A DNA stretch of 64,000 bases, taken from Telluria sp042683405. GTDB lineage: Bacteria > Pseudomonadota > Gammaproteobacteria > Burkholderiales > Burkholderiaceae_D. Under the pieces are notes generated by a model. It did no database searches and had not been told where the DNA came from. It was given only the letters and a program-made list of their open reading frames with translations. The position numbers and the translations under genes are program-made. The stretch is taken from assembly GCF_042683405.1 (NCBI RefSeq), contig NZ_JBHUJS010000002.1:496001-560000 (forward strand), given 5' to 3'. This document shows positions 10,711-19,647 of this stretch, piece by piece. The stretch's first letter is position 1, and each line of letters starts with the position of its first letter.

Positions 10711-12942
10711 TCAATTGGGCACGAAGATGCTCTGGCCACCGATCGACACGGTGCGGCCGTTGCTGGTGTTGGTCACGGTCACGGCCGGCTTCTTGCAGCC
10801 CACGTCGACCAGCACCAGGAACTCGGCCGAGGTGAGCGCACTGTTGGCTACGAATGCGCCGTGCGATTCAACCACGCCAGCTTTCGGCGCCGGACCGGTG
10901 CGGGTCTGGTAGCTTGCCGCATTCTTGCCGATCGAACGCAGGCAGACCGAGGCGTCCACGTTGGTGATCGACACGCTGCCATCCGCCTGTTTCATGATCG
11001 GCGCGGCGCCGTGCATGTTCCATTCGAAGGTGCGGGCCACTGGCGACACCAGCTTGTCCTGCACCAGCAGGGCATCCTGGTTGCGCAGGTACCACATCTT
11101 GCGCACCGCGCTGTTCAGGCGGGTGGTGTAGGCCGCCGAGGCATCGCCTTCCGCATAGTCCAGCGACGGGGTGGTCGAGAACGCCGTGATCTTGCCGTTA
11201 TAGCCCAGGTTCTGCGTGTTGCCATACGTGTACTGGCCAACGCCACCGTCAAACGTGATGCCGTTGTGCGCCTTGGTCTGGCGGTACCAGTTGATCACGT
11301 TCGGCGACATGTAATAGTCCTGGTAGCCGGTTTCGATCAGCAGGCGGCGGCCCTTACTGTTCAGCACAAAAGTGTTCTGGTCGCTGTGGCTGTGGTTGTA
11401 CGAACCATACGGGCTGGACTTGAAGAAGATCGAGGTGCGCTTCACGTCCGCCAGGTTGCTGTGCATTGCCACCCAGCCGATGCTCGGGAACAGTGCGGCA
11501 TTGGCCGGCACGGCAGGCGCCACGGTCGCGCTCTTCAGCGGGTATTTCGCCTGCAGCAGGGTCAGGCCATACTCGGCAGCCTTGACGTTGGAGGTGTACC
11601 ACGCAGCGGCCGGGGTATCCAGGCGCGAGGTGAACGCCTTCAACAGCGCGGTGTCCGGCGTGGTTTCGCGCTCGTCGCCAAACACGTGGCCGACCGTACC
11701 AGGAGGCATGAAGTACATGAAGAACTTGGCGAAGCCTTCCGCCCACGGCTTGCTGTACATATTGACACCGGTCGCCTCGGACATCGGCTGCCACAAGTGC
11801 ATCGCGATGTCGGCTGTGTACTGGCCATACGCGGTACCTTGCGAGAAGCCGCCCTCGGCGCCACTCCAGGCATACACCTGGTGCACGTAAGCACGGTACG
11901 AGAAGTCAAACCAGGTGGTCGCTTCCGGGATATCGCCCAGCAGGAGCATCGAGGTCAGTGCCAGGTAGCCCAGGTTGTTGCCGCCGTGCGAGTCGTACGG
12001 ATACTGGTCCATGCGGCCGGCATTGGCCGACAGGTTGTTATACATGTCGGTGGCGCGGATCTTCACGCTGGTGAACCAGCGGGTGCGCTGGGCCGCGCCG
12101 ATATAGTTGTACAGGTAGTCGACTGTCTTCACCAGCGCCAGCGCCAGCTGGCGGGTCGCCTGGTCCTGGTTGACGAAGCTGGTCGCGCCTTTCGGGTCCA
12201 GGGCCGCGAGCTGGTCGCCACGCCTGGACGCTTCTTGCAGGAAGCGCGGGTCGAGCGTGATGCGGTACAGCAGCGCTGCCGATTCCATCTGGCGCGTCAC
12301 CGCGCCGATCTTGCGGTAGATGTCCAGCGAAATGGCCGCCTTGCGGGCCGGATCGGTGGTCGTGAAGAATTCGGCGAACATCGCATCGTTGACGTTCGGG
12401 GTCGTGACGAACTTGGCGATCACGTCATTGGACAGGGTCGTCAGGACGGTGCCGCGGGCCGCTTTCATTTCAGGGGTCCACTCGGCGTAGGTCTTGAAGT
12501 CCTTGGGCAGCTGGCTGGAGCGGCGGTGTTGCGAAACCGCCAGGCGGATTGCCGCATTCTCCGGCACTTCGAAGACCTTGGAGGTGGAATTAATGACAAA
12601 GCCGCGCGAGGTCGACCAGTCGGTCGAATTGGACGGGCGAACGCGCCAGCTGTAAGTACCTACAGGAAATGCCTTGGACGGCAGGTAGAAATTACGGGTC
12701 GTGGTAAAACGCGCGACCACGGTCGAACCATTCGATACTTCGAGTTCGTACGACGGTGGATTCAGCGGGTGGCGCGACCAGGTAAAGCCCGGCGGGTTTT
12801 GCGGCTGCACCTGCAGATTGTTCGGCATTGGCTTGACCACAGCAGGATCGACATTCTGGGCCCAGTCAGCGTGACTAGGAGCGCTGAATCCGGCCAGGGC
12901 AGCGGCGAGCGACAGCACCAATGTTGATTTACGTACAGCCAT
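10711..12942 (-). CDS. Secreted heparinase II/III-fold polysaccharide lyase
   Basis: A 743-residue exported protein. The signal peptide MAVRKSTLVLSLAAALAGFS ends near SHA-DW at residue 26. A fibronectin-like N-terminal region (YSWRVRPSNSTDW) is followed by a toroid domain containing YDSHGGNNLGYLALTSM and GAEGGFSQGTAYGQY. The C-terminal heparinase II/III domain has SYNHSHSDQNTFVL and TGYQDYY, with the His and Tyr residues expected for beta-elimination. RBS GGAGG lies 7 bases before the ATG. It ends in a terminator. It probably trims or releases the mature EPS in the periplasm or outside the cell. It lacks a PEP-CTERM tail. Confidence 0.85.
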   Translation of the reverse strand: MAVRKSTLVLSLAAALAGFSAPSHADWAQNVDPAVVKPMPNNLQVQPQNPPGFTWSRHPLNPPSYELEVSNGSTVVARFTTTRNFYLPSKAFPVGTYSWRVRPSNSTDWSTSRGFVINSTSKVFEVPENAAIRLAVSQHRRSSQLPKDFKTYAEWTPEMKAARGTVLTTLSNDVIAKFVTTPNVNDAMFAEFFTTTDPARKAAISLDIYRKIGAVTRQMESAALLYRITLDPRFLQEASRRGDQLAALDPKGATSFVNQDQATRQLALALVKTVDYLYNYIGAAQRTRWFTSVKIRATDMYNNLSANAGRMDQYPYDSHGGNNLGYLALTSMLLLGDIPEATTWFDFSYRAYVHQVYAWSGAEGGFSQGTAYGQYTADIAMHLWQPMSEATGVNMYSKPWAEGFAKFFMYFMPPGTVGHVFGDERETTPDTALLKAFTSRLDTPAAAWYTSNVKAAEYGLTLLQAKYPLKSATVAPAVPANAALFPSIGWVAMHSNLADVKRTSIFFKSSPYGSYNHSHSDQNTFVLNSKGRRLLIETGYQDYYMSPNVINWYRQTKAHNGITFDGGVGQYTYGNTQNLGYNGKITAFSTTPSLDYAEGDASAAYTTRLNSAVRKMWYLRNQDALLVQDKLVSPVARTFEWNMHGAAPIMKQADGSVSITNVDASVCLRSIGKNAASYQTRTGPAPKAGVVESHGAFVANSALTSAEFLVLVDVGCKKPAVTVTNTSNGRTVSIGGQSIFVPN

Positions 12943-13251
12943 TTCATAACCTCCAGTATATTAATTCCAAAAAAACAGAACAACAAATACTTGAATGTAT
13001 TCCCTGCTCAACAATCGCGCCTTAAGGCGAACTCGACGGGTAAGCGAGGACTATACATGAGGAAGTTTGGAATGTCGTTGCCCAGGAGTAAATTTAAGCC
13101 AAAAAAATTCAAATTCCGTCCGGAAATTTCCTTTATATCATCAGCCGGTGATAACAGAAAAACATATGAGAATACTGTATGTCAACTTTCATTATCCTTC
13201 TAAAAAGATAAATGAATAATAAAAGCGGATCGTTGGTTGCTGCGGCGCCTT
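12943..13251 (-). other. AT-rich intergenic region upstream of the secreted lyase
   Basis: About 309 bases, clearly poorer in GC than its surroundings, between the flippase stop and the lyase start. It should hold the lyase promoter. A perfect TTGACA is at 13180-13185 on the minus strand, but I see no convincing -10 at the right spacing. A 70-codon plus-strand ORF inside it is lysine- and phenylalanine-rich and not convincing. Confidence 0.4.
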
Positions 13252-14553
13252 TTATGCCGATGGACGCAGCCCGCCCCGGCCAATACATACGCGCGCCGCG
13301 AAGCCGAGCGCGGCCCGCTGCAGGTGCGCGAGGTCGGTATAGCCCGGCACCAGGCGATAGAACACTGCCAGCGTAATGATATACGCGGCCAGGGTCGCCA
13401 TGGCGGCGCCCAGCGCACCGAAATGGCGGACCAGTGCGAAATTGAGCATGGCATTAATGACCAGCATAAACACCGACTTCCACACCATTTGATGCTGGCG
13501 GTTATTCGCTAGCAGATATTGCGACAACGGCGCATCAAAGAATACGCATACCGCAATTATCACATGTACATATAATACTGGCAGCGCGCTCGCATACTGT
13601 TCGCCCAACAATAAAGGCACCAGGTATTCCCCGGATAACATTATCAGAATTACCGGAATAAAACTTATCAAACCCAGCAAAGCCATTATCTTTGCAATGT
13701 TTTGTTTTAATTGTTCCTGATCGCTGATGTTGAATATATATTTCGGCGACAGCGAATTCATGACCACGGGGGCGAAGGTCCACCAGAACTCGGAAAAGCG
13801 CAGCGCGGCGCCGTACAGGCCCACCTCGCTGAAGCCGGCCAGCCAGCCCAGCATCAGCTGGTCGATCCGGGCGTTCAGCGAAGCGACCACGGCGGCGAGC
13901 GCGATCGGCGTGCCCTGGCGCAGCATCAGGAGGATGGAACTCCACTCGAAGCGCCAGCTGCGGAAGCTGCCGCCGCCCGCCCAGTACAGTCCGAACAGCA
14001 CCAGGAAGATGCCGATCGACTCGGCCAGCACGGCAGCGCCAAACCACGGCAGCGAAAAACCGCCCAGGATCAGGCCGACACGCATTGCCGCACCGGCAAT
14101 GCGCACCAGGTTTTGCAGCAGCACCGGGCGCGCAACCTGCAGGCGGCTCTGGAAATACATGAAGATCCCGGCCGGCATCTCGGCGAACGGGATCGCCAGG
14201 CTCATGAGGATGACCAAGGGCACCAGCGCGGGGTCGGACTCACCCGACAGCAAGATGCCGCCGACGGCCAGGCTGCCGGCCAGCAGCGAGCCGATCAGGC
14301 GGATTGCGAACGCGGCGCCCATCAGTTCCCCCTCGCTGTCGGGCGACCGGACCAGGTTGCGGATCACGTTCTCGCCCACGCCGAACCAGGCGATCCCGTT
14401 GAACAGGCCCACCCAGGCCAGCGCGTACATGTACACCCCGAACTGTTGCGGGGCGAGGTAGCGCGCGATCCAGAGCCCGACGAACACGCCGGTGATGATG
14501 CGTAACAGCTTCTCGCTGGCAAGCCAGAGGAAACTCAGGATGCTCGCTCTCAA
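13252..14553 (-). CDS. Oligosaccharide flippase (Wzx-type)
   Basis: A 433-residue, roughly 12- to 14-helix membrane protein of the MATE/MOP polysaccharide exporter family. It would flip the undecaprenyl-linked EPS repeat to the periplasm. The N-terminal SEKLLRIITGVFVGLWIARY and later FSEVGLYGAALRFSE are typical of RfbX/Wzx proteins. Start is TTG at 14553, overlapping the upstream stop as TTGA with GGGAG 7 bases upstream; no in-frame ATG fits. The 3' half (about 13480-13745) is much AT-richer than the 5' half, suggesting recombination. Confidence 0.88.
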   Translation of the reverse strand: MRASILSFLWLASEKLLRIITGVFVGLWIARYLAPQQFGVYMYALAWVGLFNGIAWFGVGENVIRNLVRSPDSEGELMGAAFAIRLIGSLLAGSLAVGGILLSGESDPALVPLVILMSLAIPFAEMPAGIFMYFQSRLQVARPVLLQNLVRIAGAAMRVGLILGGFSLPWFGAAVLAESIGIFLVLFGLYWAGGGSFRSWRFEWSSILLMLRQGTPIALAAVVASLNARIDQLMLGWLAGFSEVGLYGAALRFSEFWWTFAPVVMNSLSPKYIFNISDQEQLKQNIAKIMALLGLISFIPVILIMLSGEYLVPLLLGEQYASALPVLYVHVIIAVCVFFDAPLSQYLLANNRQHQMVWKSVFMLVINAMLNFALVRHFGALGAAMATLAAYIITLAVFYRLVPGYTDLAHLQRAALGFAARVCIGRGGLRPSA

Positions 14554-15593
14554 CGCACCGCTCCCGCCCAGCGCCCGCCCAGGCGCGCCGCGCAGGCCAA
14601 TGCCTTGGTCACGAACTTGAGGTACTGCACGGGGCCGACGCCCGGATTGGGCGCCCACGGCCCGCGCAGGAACGCACCGAGCGCCCCCAGCCCATCGCGC
14701 GAATTGGCGTAGCACACTGCAAACCAGCGCTCCGCGACCGCCTGGCGCAGGGCCGCCGGATCGTAGACGCCGGCCTGCTGGTTGGCCTTGCAGATTTTTT
14801 CCAGCCAGGCGCGGCTGCGTTCGAGCACCTGCGCCACCGGCGGCGCATCCAGCCGTTCCAGGTAGCGGTGCACGGCCAGCTCTTCCGGCAGCGGATCGAT
14901 TCCCAGCCGGCCCAGCAGGCGGCGCGCGATGTGGTCCATGTTGGCCTTGACGGCGTCGCGGCGAGTCGCCGTGATATTGCTCTGATGCAGGCGATAGGCC
15001 ACCAGGGTCTCGGGCAGGTTCAGCAGGCGGTGCTGCTCCAGGCAGCGGTTGTACAGATCGTAGTCTTCGGCCAGCGCATACTCCGGCGCGAAGCGCAGCT
15101 GGCGCAGGACCTCGGCACGCGCGAAAAAGGCCGAGGTGGTGATGTAGCAACGAAACAGGAAGGTCGCCTTGACGAACTCCGGACTGCCGGGCAGTTCCCA
15201 GACGAACTTGCGGAAGCGGCCGGCCGCATCCATCGGCTGGGTCCAGGAGCCCACCCCGGCGACGTCCGGATGGGCCTCGAGGTAGGCGCGCTGGCGTGCG
15301 AAGCGCTGCGGAAACGCGATGTCGTCGCTGTCGAGGAAGGCAATGTAGCGCCCGCGCGCCAGGTCCAGGCCGAGGTTGCGCGAATAGATCAGGCCGCGGT
15401 TGACCCCGTTGCGCACGACGCGCAGGCGCGGGTCGCTGCAGGCGGCCAGCAGGCTGGCGCTGCCATCGGTGGAACCGTCGTCGATCGCGATCAGCTCGAA
15501 ATCGCCGTCGGTCTGGGCCAGCACGCTGGCCACCGCCTCGCCGAGGTACGCCTGGGCGTTATACACCGGCATGATCACGGAAATGTCGGGCAT
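14550..15593 (-). CDS. Glycosyltransferase family 2
   Basis: A 347-residue GT-A enzyme. It begins MPDISVIMPVYNAQAYLGEA and carries DDGSTDGS and the metal-binding AFLDSDD. The acceptor region contains LAEDYDLYNRC (ED catalytic motif). Start ATG at 15593 has TAGGAG just upstream, which overlaps the stop codon of the previous gene. Adds one sugar to the EPS repeat; specificity unknown. Confidence 0.92.
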   Translation of the reverse strand: MPDISVIMPVYNAQAYLGEAVASVLAQTDGDFELIAIDDGSTDGSASLLAACSDPRLRVVRNGVNRGLIYSRNLGLDLARGRYIAFLDSDDIAFPQRFARQRAYLEAHPDVAGVGSWTQPMDAAGRFRKFVWELPGSPEFVKATFLFRCYITTSAFFARAEVLRQLRFAPEYALAEDYDLYNRCLEQHRLLNLPETLVAYRLHQSNITATRRDAVKANMDHIARRLLGRLGIDPLPEELAVHRYLERLDAPPVAQVLERSRAWLEKICKANQQAGVYDPAALRQAVAERWFAVCYANSRDGLGALGAFLRGPWAPNPGVGPVQYLKFVTKALACAARLGGRWAGAVR

Positions 15594-15601
15594 GCGCGCT
15601 C

Positions 15602-16375
15602 CTACGGCTCGCGCCCGGTGCTCAGCACTGGCGGACGCGCCGCGCCGGGCGCGGGGGCCGGGTCGCGCACGCTGGCCAGGTCGCTGCACACGTCCCAGTC
15701 CGGCTTGAACTTCAGCCGCCTGAGCAGCTTGTGCAGCCGCGTCTTGAAGGCGCCGTTCTTCCAGCCTGCCTTGAGCCCGTAATGGTGGATGCCGAAGGTG
15801 TCCGGCGTGATGTCCGAATACATCAGCTGGCGCGCATTGTCGGGCTTGTCCGTATCGTAGGGATTGAACGGGTAGAACGAGGCTGGTTCCAGGACTTCGC
15901 ACAGGGCCGGCGGCAGCGCTGCCAGCGCCGCGCTGACAATGAGGGGCGAGGACACGAAGGTCTTGCTCTTGACCAGGCGGTTCAGGATGGTGGACCGCGC
16001 GGCCGCCATGACCGGGTCGCCCGGCAGGCAGGCGATGAAGGCGGTGGCGACGAAGTCGCGGCTCTCGCGCGCCATCACGCAGCGCGTTCCGTCCAGCAAA
16101 GGGTCCAGCGGGCGGATCAGCTCCAGGTCGGTGTCGAGATAGATGCCGCCGTACTTGTGCAGCACATCGAAGCGCACGAAGTCCGAGACGAAGGCCCATT
16201 TGCGCTGGGCGACCGCGGCGCGGCAGTAGTCATTGTCGATATCGGAATTGCTCTCGTCCCACAGGCGGAATTCATAGTCGGGGCAGGCGGCCTGCCAGGA
16301 CTGCACGCAGCGCCGGTGCAGCGGACTCATCGGGCCCTTGCCGAACCAGCAGTAATGGATAATTTTCGGGATCAT
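15602..16375 (-). CDS. Glycosyltransferase, GT32 / capsular polysaccharide type
   Basis: A 257-residue transferase. It starts MIPKIIHYCWFGKGPMS, the usual opening of GT32-type sugar transferases, with the DxD motif in YGGIYLDTDLELI near residue 90. Start is ATG at 16375, 14 bases after the polymerase gene. No strong ribosome-binding site is visible, so translation may depend on coupling. A longer in-frame start at 16480 lies inside the polymerase gene and is less likely. Confidence 0.85.
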   Translation of the reverse strand: MIPKIIHYCWFGKGPMSPLHRRCVQSWQAACPDYEFRLWDESNSDIDNDYCRAAVAQRKWAFVSDFVRFDVLHKYGGIYLDTDLELIRPLDPLLDGTRCVMARESRDFVATAFIACLPGDPVMAAARSTILNRLVKSKTFVSSPLIVSAALAALPPALCEVLEPASFYPFNPYDTDKPDNARQLMYSDITPDTFGIHHYGLKAGWKNGAFKTRLHKLLRRLKFKPDWDVCSDLASVRDPAPAPGAARPPVLSTGREP

Positions 16376-16388
16376 CGTCAGGAAATAC

Positions 16389-18002
16389 TCAGTGAACGGG
16401 GCCGCCGCGGACTGCGTGCAGCGGGGCGATCGCGGCGCCGCGGGGCGCCGCCCGCCCAGCCGCGCCGGCCAGGCGCGCATGCGGATTGTGGTAGCGCGCG
16501 TACTGCACGATGCAACCGAGGCAGAACAGGAACAGCAACTGCACCGTCGGCTCGTCCAGCAAGGCGCGGTTGTAGATCAACGTCGTGGCGAGCAGGACCA
16601 GCGCGGCAAGGCAGGCGTCGACCACCGCCTCCGCACCGGGACTTGAACCCCCGCGCTTCACGTAGCGCAATGCGGTGAAGCATCCGAACACGAAGATCGT
16701 GAGATACGAGAAGGTGCCGACCAGTCCCACGTCCCACAGCAGCTGGGCAATGACGGTCGCGTTGATGGACAGGATGCCGTAGCGCGCCGCGACCACCCCC
16801 TTGCCGGTGTTGGCGCCGGTGGCGCTGGCGCCCGGTCCGTAGCCAACCAGGCGTTCCAGCGCGCCGGGCACCGGGTCGTTGATCCAGAGCGCCAGCGAGG
16901 CCGCCCGGCTGACTTCGCCGGTGCGGTAATTGATGGCCTCGGTGTCGAAGAAGTAGCCGCCCGACTGGTCGATGCCTTCCTCGACGGTGGTGGCCTTGAC
17001 CGCCTCGCCCCAGTACAGCGCCTGGTAGGCGGCAAACACCCCGCCCACGAAGACCACGATGAAGGTGCCGTACAGGATGAAGGTCGTCGCGCTGGACAGG
17101 ATCTTGCGGCGGAAAATGATGAACAGGCCCAGCGGCACCCAGATCGCGACGGCCTTCACTTCGCCCAGCACGATGATCGCCAGCGTGACCGCGCACACCA
17201 GCGCCGTGATCCAGGCCGGCAGGATGCCGCGCCGCCAGCGCGCCAGCGCGTACAGGGCGGCGGTGAGGCAGAAAATGGTCAGGATCGCACTCATGCCGTA
17301 GCCGAAGGTGCCCACCACCGCATCCCAGGCGCCGGCCGCATCGATTTCAAAGAAGTGCTGGTAGGCCACCAGCGGCAATTGCAGCATCGCGGCGACCACC
17401 ACGATCAGGAACAGGCGTTCGATTTCCTTTTCCGTCCATTCGAACCAGTACAGCGCGAGCAGCACGCCCCACATCGGCACGCCGAACCGCACTGCCGAGA
17501 TGATCTGGGCGGGCGTTCCGGAACCGAGCGCGAGGCTGAAGAAGAAACAGGCCAGGTACAGGGCGCAGCAGGTCATCACCCCGGCCGAACCGCCCGACGC
17601 CGTGCGCGGCGCGCCCTGGTAACTACGTCCCGCGCTCAGTTCGAAGAAGGCGCGCAGCAGGAACAGGAAGCCGATTCCGCTCGCCATCCAGGTGGTGATC
17701 CTCAGGTTGAAATAGTTGGAGACCGTGCCCTGGATCAGGAAAATGAAGATGAACATCAGCGGCAGCATCTGCCGGGTGCTGACGATGAATACCAGCGGAC
17801 CGATGAACAGCGGCCCGGCCAGCAGCATGACCAGCGGGATCGAGCCCAGGCCGGCCACAGCGCCCACCAGCCCGGCGATGGCCAGCATGATCAGCGCGCA
17901 GACCGCGATCACCCACAGGGACACGCCGCTGCGCCGCATGGCGGGCCGGCGCGCGGGGATGCCGGCGCCGCCTGCCACCGCACTATTCCTGAAAAATTTC
18001 AT
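16389..18002 (-). CDS. O-antigen ligase/Wzy-type EPS polymerase
   Basis: A 537-residue inner-membrane protein with about a dozen hydrophobic segments and a large loop (about residues 340-430) between late helices, as in Wzy polymerases and WaaL ligases. Between exosortase/EpsI and the glycosyltransferases it is the natural polymerase for the repeat unit. Start ATG at 18002 has GGAAAG nearby; in-frame sequence further upstream overlaps epsI. Wzy proteins share little sequence, so the call rests on topology and context. Confidence 0.75.
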   Translation of the reverse strand: MKFFRNSAVAGGAGIPARRPAMRRSGVSLWVIAVCALIMLAIAGLVGAVAGLGSIPLVMLLAGPLFIGPLVFIVSTRQMLPLMFIFIFLIQGTVSNYFNLRITTWMASGIGFLFLLRAFFELSAGRSYQGAPRTASGGSAGVMTCCALYLACFFFSLALGSGTPAQIISAVRFGVPMWGVLLALYWFEWTEKEIERLFLIVVVAAMLQLPLVAYQHFFEIDAAGAWDAVVGTFGYGMSAILTIFCLTAALYALARWRRGILPAWITALVCAVTLAIIVLGEVKAVAIWVPLGLFIIFRRKILSSATTFILYGTFIVVFVGGVFAAYQALYWGEAVKATTVEEGIDQSGGYFFDTEAINYRTGEVSRAASLALWINDPVPGALERLVGYGPGASATGANTGKGVVAARYGILSINATVIAQLLWDVGLVGTFSYLTIFVFGCFTALRYVKRGGSSPGAEAVVDACLAALVLLATTLIYNRALLDEPTVQLLFLFCLGCIVQYARYHNPHARLAGAAGRAAPRGAAIAPLHAVRGGPVH

Positions 18003-18042
18003 TGTCTTTCCGATTCGAAGCCGGCCGCCGGCGGCATGGCTG

Positions 18043-18732
18043 TCAGCCGCGCGTCGTGCCGGCGTAGTGTCGTTGCTGCTGCTCCGGCATCGCGGCCAGC
18101 ATCTGGCGCACGAAGTCGTCCTGCAGGGCGAAGCCGCTTTCCTCGTCGGGAGTGATGCTGGAGACCCGTACCAGGGTCGCATCAGGGATCAGGCCACGCA
18201 GCGCATAGCTGAGCTTGACCTTTTTCATGTCCCACGAGTTGTCGACCACGCGGTCGCCCACCACCACCCAGTAGGTGATCGGTTCATGGCGCGCGTTCAG
18301 CGCCGCGCTCAGGCGGGCGACCGGGATGGTCCCGGTGGCGGTGTCGATCTTCAGGTGGCGCGTCGGGCCGACGGCGAAGCCCTGCCCGCCATAGCAGCCT
18401 TCCGGGAAGTGCACCGACAGGTTGTCGCTCTGGTCGGTCCCGTAAGCCACCGACAGCATGATGCGTTCGCCCTTGCTGTTGACATAGGTACGCGACAGGG
18501 TTTGCGCATAGATCTTGTCGAGTTCGGCCTGGGTCGCCGGATTGACCACGGCCTGGACCAGGTCGGTGTCTTCCTTCCAGTCGCCGAACTTGGTCGGGAA
18601 CACTTGCGCCAGGTGGACCGGCGGACGGCTGTCGGATACCCGCACGGTGGGCGTGGCCACCTTGGCCATCGCCGCCGACAGCACCATCGCGCCGCCCAGC
18701 ATGAGCGCGCCAATCATTGATCGTTTCATCAT
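18043..18732 (-). CDS. epsI: EpsI family protein, exosortase-associated
   Basis: A 229-residue protein with an N-terminal membrane anchor or signal (MMKRSMIGALMLGGAMVLSA) followed by an EpsI domain. FPTKFGDWKED and the cysteine-containing HFPEGCYGGQGF are the family landmarks. EpsI proteins occur beside exosortases, as separate genes or fusions; their biochemical role is not settled. The start overlaps xrtB by 4 bases (ATGATG), so the pair is translationally coupled. Confidence 0.88.
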   Translation of the reverse strand: MMKRSMIGALMLGGAMVLSAAMAKVATPTVRVSDSRPPVHLAQVFPTKFGDWKEDTDLVQAVVNPATQAELDKIYAQTLSRTYVNSKGERIMLSVAYGTDQSDNLSVHFPEGCYGGQGFAVGPTRHLKIDTATGTIPVARLSAALNARHEPITYWVVVGDRVVDNSWDMKKVKLSYALRGLIPDATLVRVSSITPDEESGFALQDDFVRQMLAAMPEQQQRHYAGTTRG

Positions 18733-19646
18733 GTTGTCATTCCTTTTTGCGAAGCGAGCCTGGCTTCGCGCCGCCGCACCACGATCTGCAGCAGCGAATC
18801 GACCACCAGGATTAGTCCCAGCGCGCTGACGAACAGCACCATGCCGGCAAAGCCGTGCAGGAAGCCCTGGCCGGCAGCGTCGCCGAAGTAATAGGTAATC
18901 AGGGTCAGCGAAATCACCCGGATCACGTTCGCGGTAAACGAGATGGGGATGATCAGCAGGGCCAGCACGATGTTGCGGAACGCCGAGGTGTGCTTGACCA
19001 CGTTCAGGTAGAACAGGCCGAGCGCCTCCAGCGTCAGCAAGGTCTGCAGGCCGGCGCAGGCGTCGGCGACCAGCAACTGGTACTGACCGATCTGCAGCAC
19101 CACGCCCGAGCGCGCGATCGGCAGCCCGGCCCAGTACAGCAGGTGTTCGGTGACATACGACACCGCCATTTTCATCGGCATCGTCAGTGCCGCCACCACC
19201 GCGCTGGGCAAGGGCACCATGAACATCATGAACACGAACGGGAACCAGACCACCAGCAGCGCCCTGCTCCCGAGCCGGATCATGACCAGCGCGGCCAGGA
19301 TCACGATGAACGAGGAGATCTCGAACGCGAGCACCTGTTGCGAGCGGCCGGCAATGTACAGCAGGCAGCCGAACGCGAACAGCACCCAGCCGGCGCGCGA
19401 GCCGCCCGGGGTGGCCGCGGCCAGCATCTCGCCGCGCCGCTTCCATAGCAGCCACAGGGACAGGCCGAGGATGATCGGTCCGTGGGCCTGGTCGTTGGTG
19501 GACCAGATGCCGGTGAACAGGTCGTGCATGGTCGGCACGAACAGCGTCAGGAAACCGGCCACGATCGGGATCAGGTCCAGGCGGGAGCCGCTGACCTGCG
19601 GATGGGCAGAGGGAGTATTGAAGATCATCTGCGGATTCGCACTCAT
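18729..19646 (-). CDS. xrtB: Exosortase B (EpsH-type)
   Basis: A 305-residue polytopic membrane cysteine transpeptidase. Three catalytic residues of the family are visible: Cys in ADACAGLQTL (about residue 195), Arg in TANVIRVISL (about 240) and His in GFLHGFAGM (about 263). The flanking set epsE-epsF-epsG and epsI defines the XrtB/methanolan subtype. Start ATG at 19646 is one base after the epsG stop. Exosortases process PEP-CTERM proteins, yet no such protein is encoded in this window, so substrates must lie elsewhere. Confidence 0.92.
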   Translation of the reverse strand: MSANPQMIFNTPSAHPQVSGSRLDLIPIVAGFLTLFVPTMHDLFTGIWSTNDQAHGPIILGLSLWLLWKRRGEMLAAATPGGSRAGWVLFAFGCLLYIAGRSQQVLAFEISSFIVILAALVMIRLGSRALLVVWFPFVFMMFMVPLPSAVVAALTMPMKMAVSYVTEHLLYWAGLPIARSGVVLQIGQYQLLVADACAGLQTLLTLEALGLFYLNVVKHTSAFRNIVLALLIIPISFTANVIRVISLTLITYYFGDAAGQGFLHGFAGMVLFVSALGLILVVDSLLQIVVRRREARLASQKGMTT

Positions 19647-19647
19647 T

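Noticed and set aside
4586..12942. Treating the locus as an alginate gene cluster because of algD and lyase-fold genes
   Set aside because: No alg8/alg44/algK/algE-type synthase genes; the Wzx/Wzy set, GT genes and exosortase define a different EPS.
12991..13203. 70-codon plus-strand ORF in the AT-rich gap
   Set aside because: Lys/Phe-rich low-complexity product, opposite in direction to all neighbours, no ribosome-binding site.
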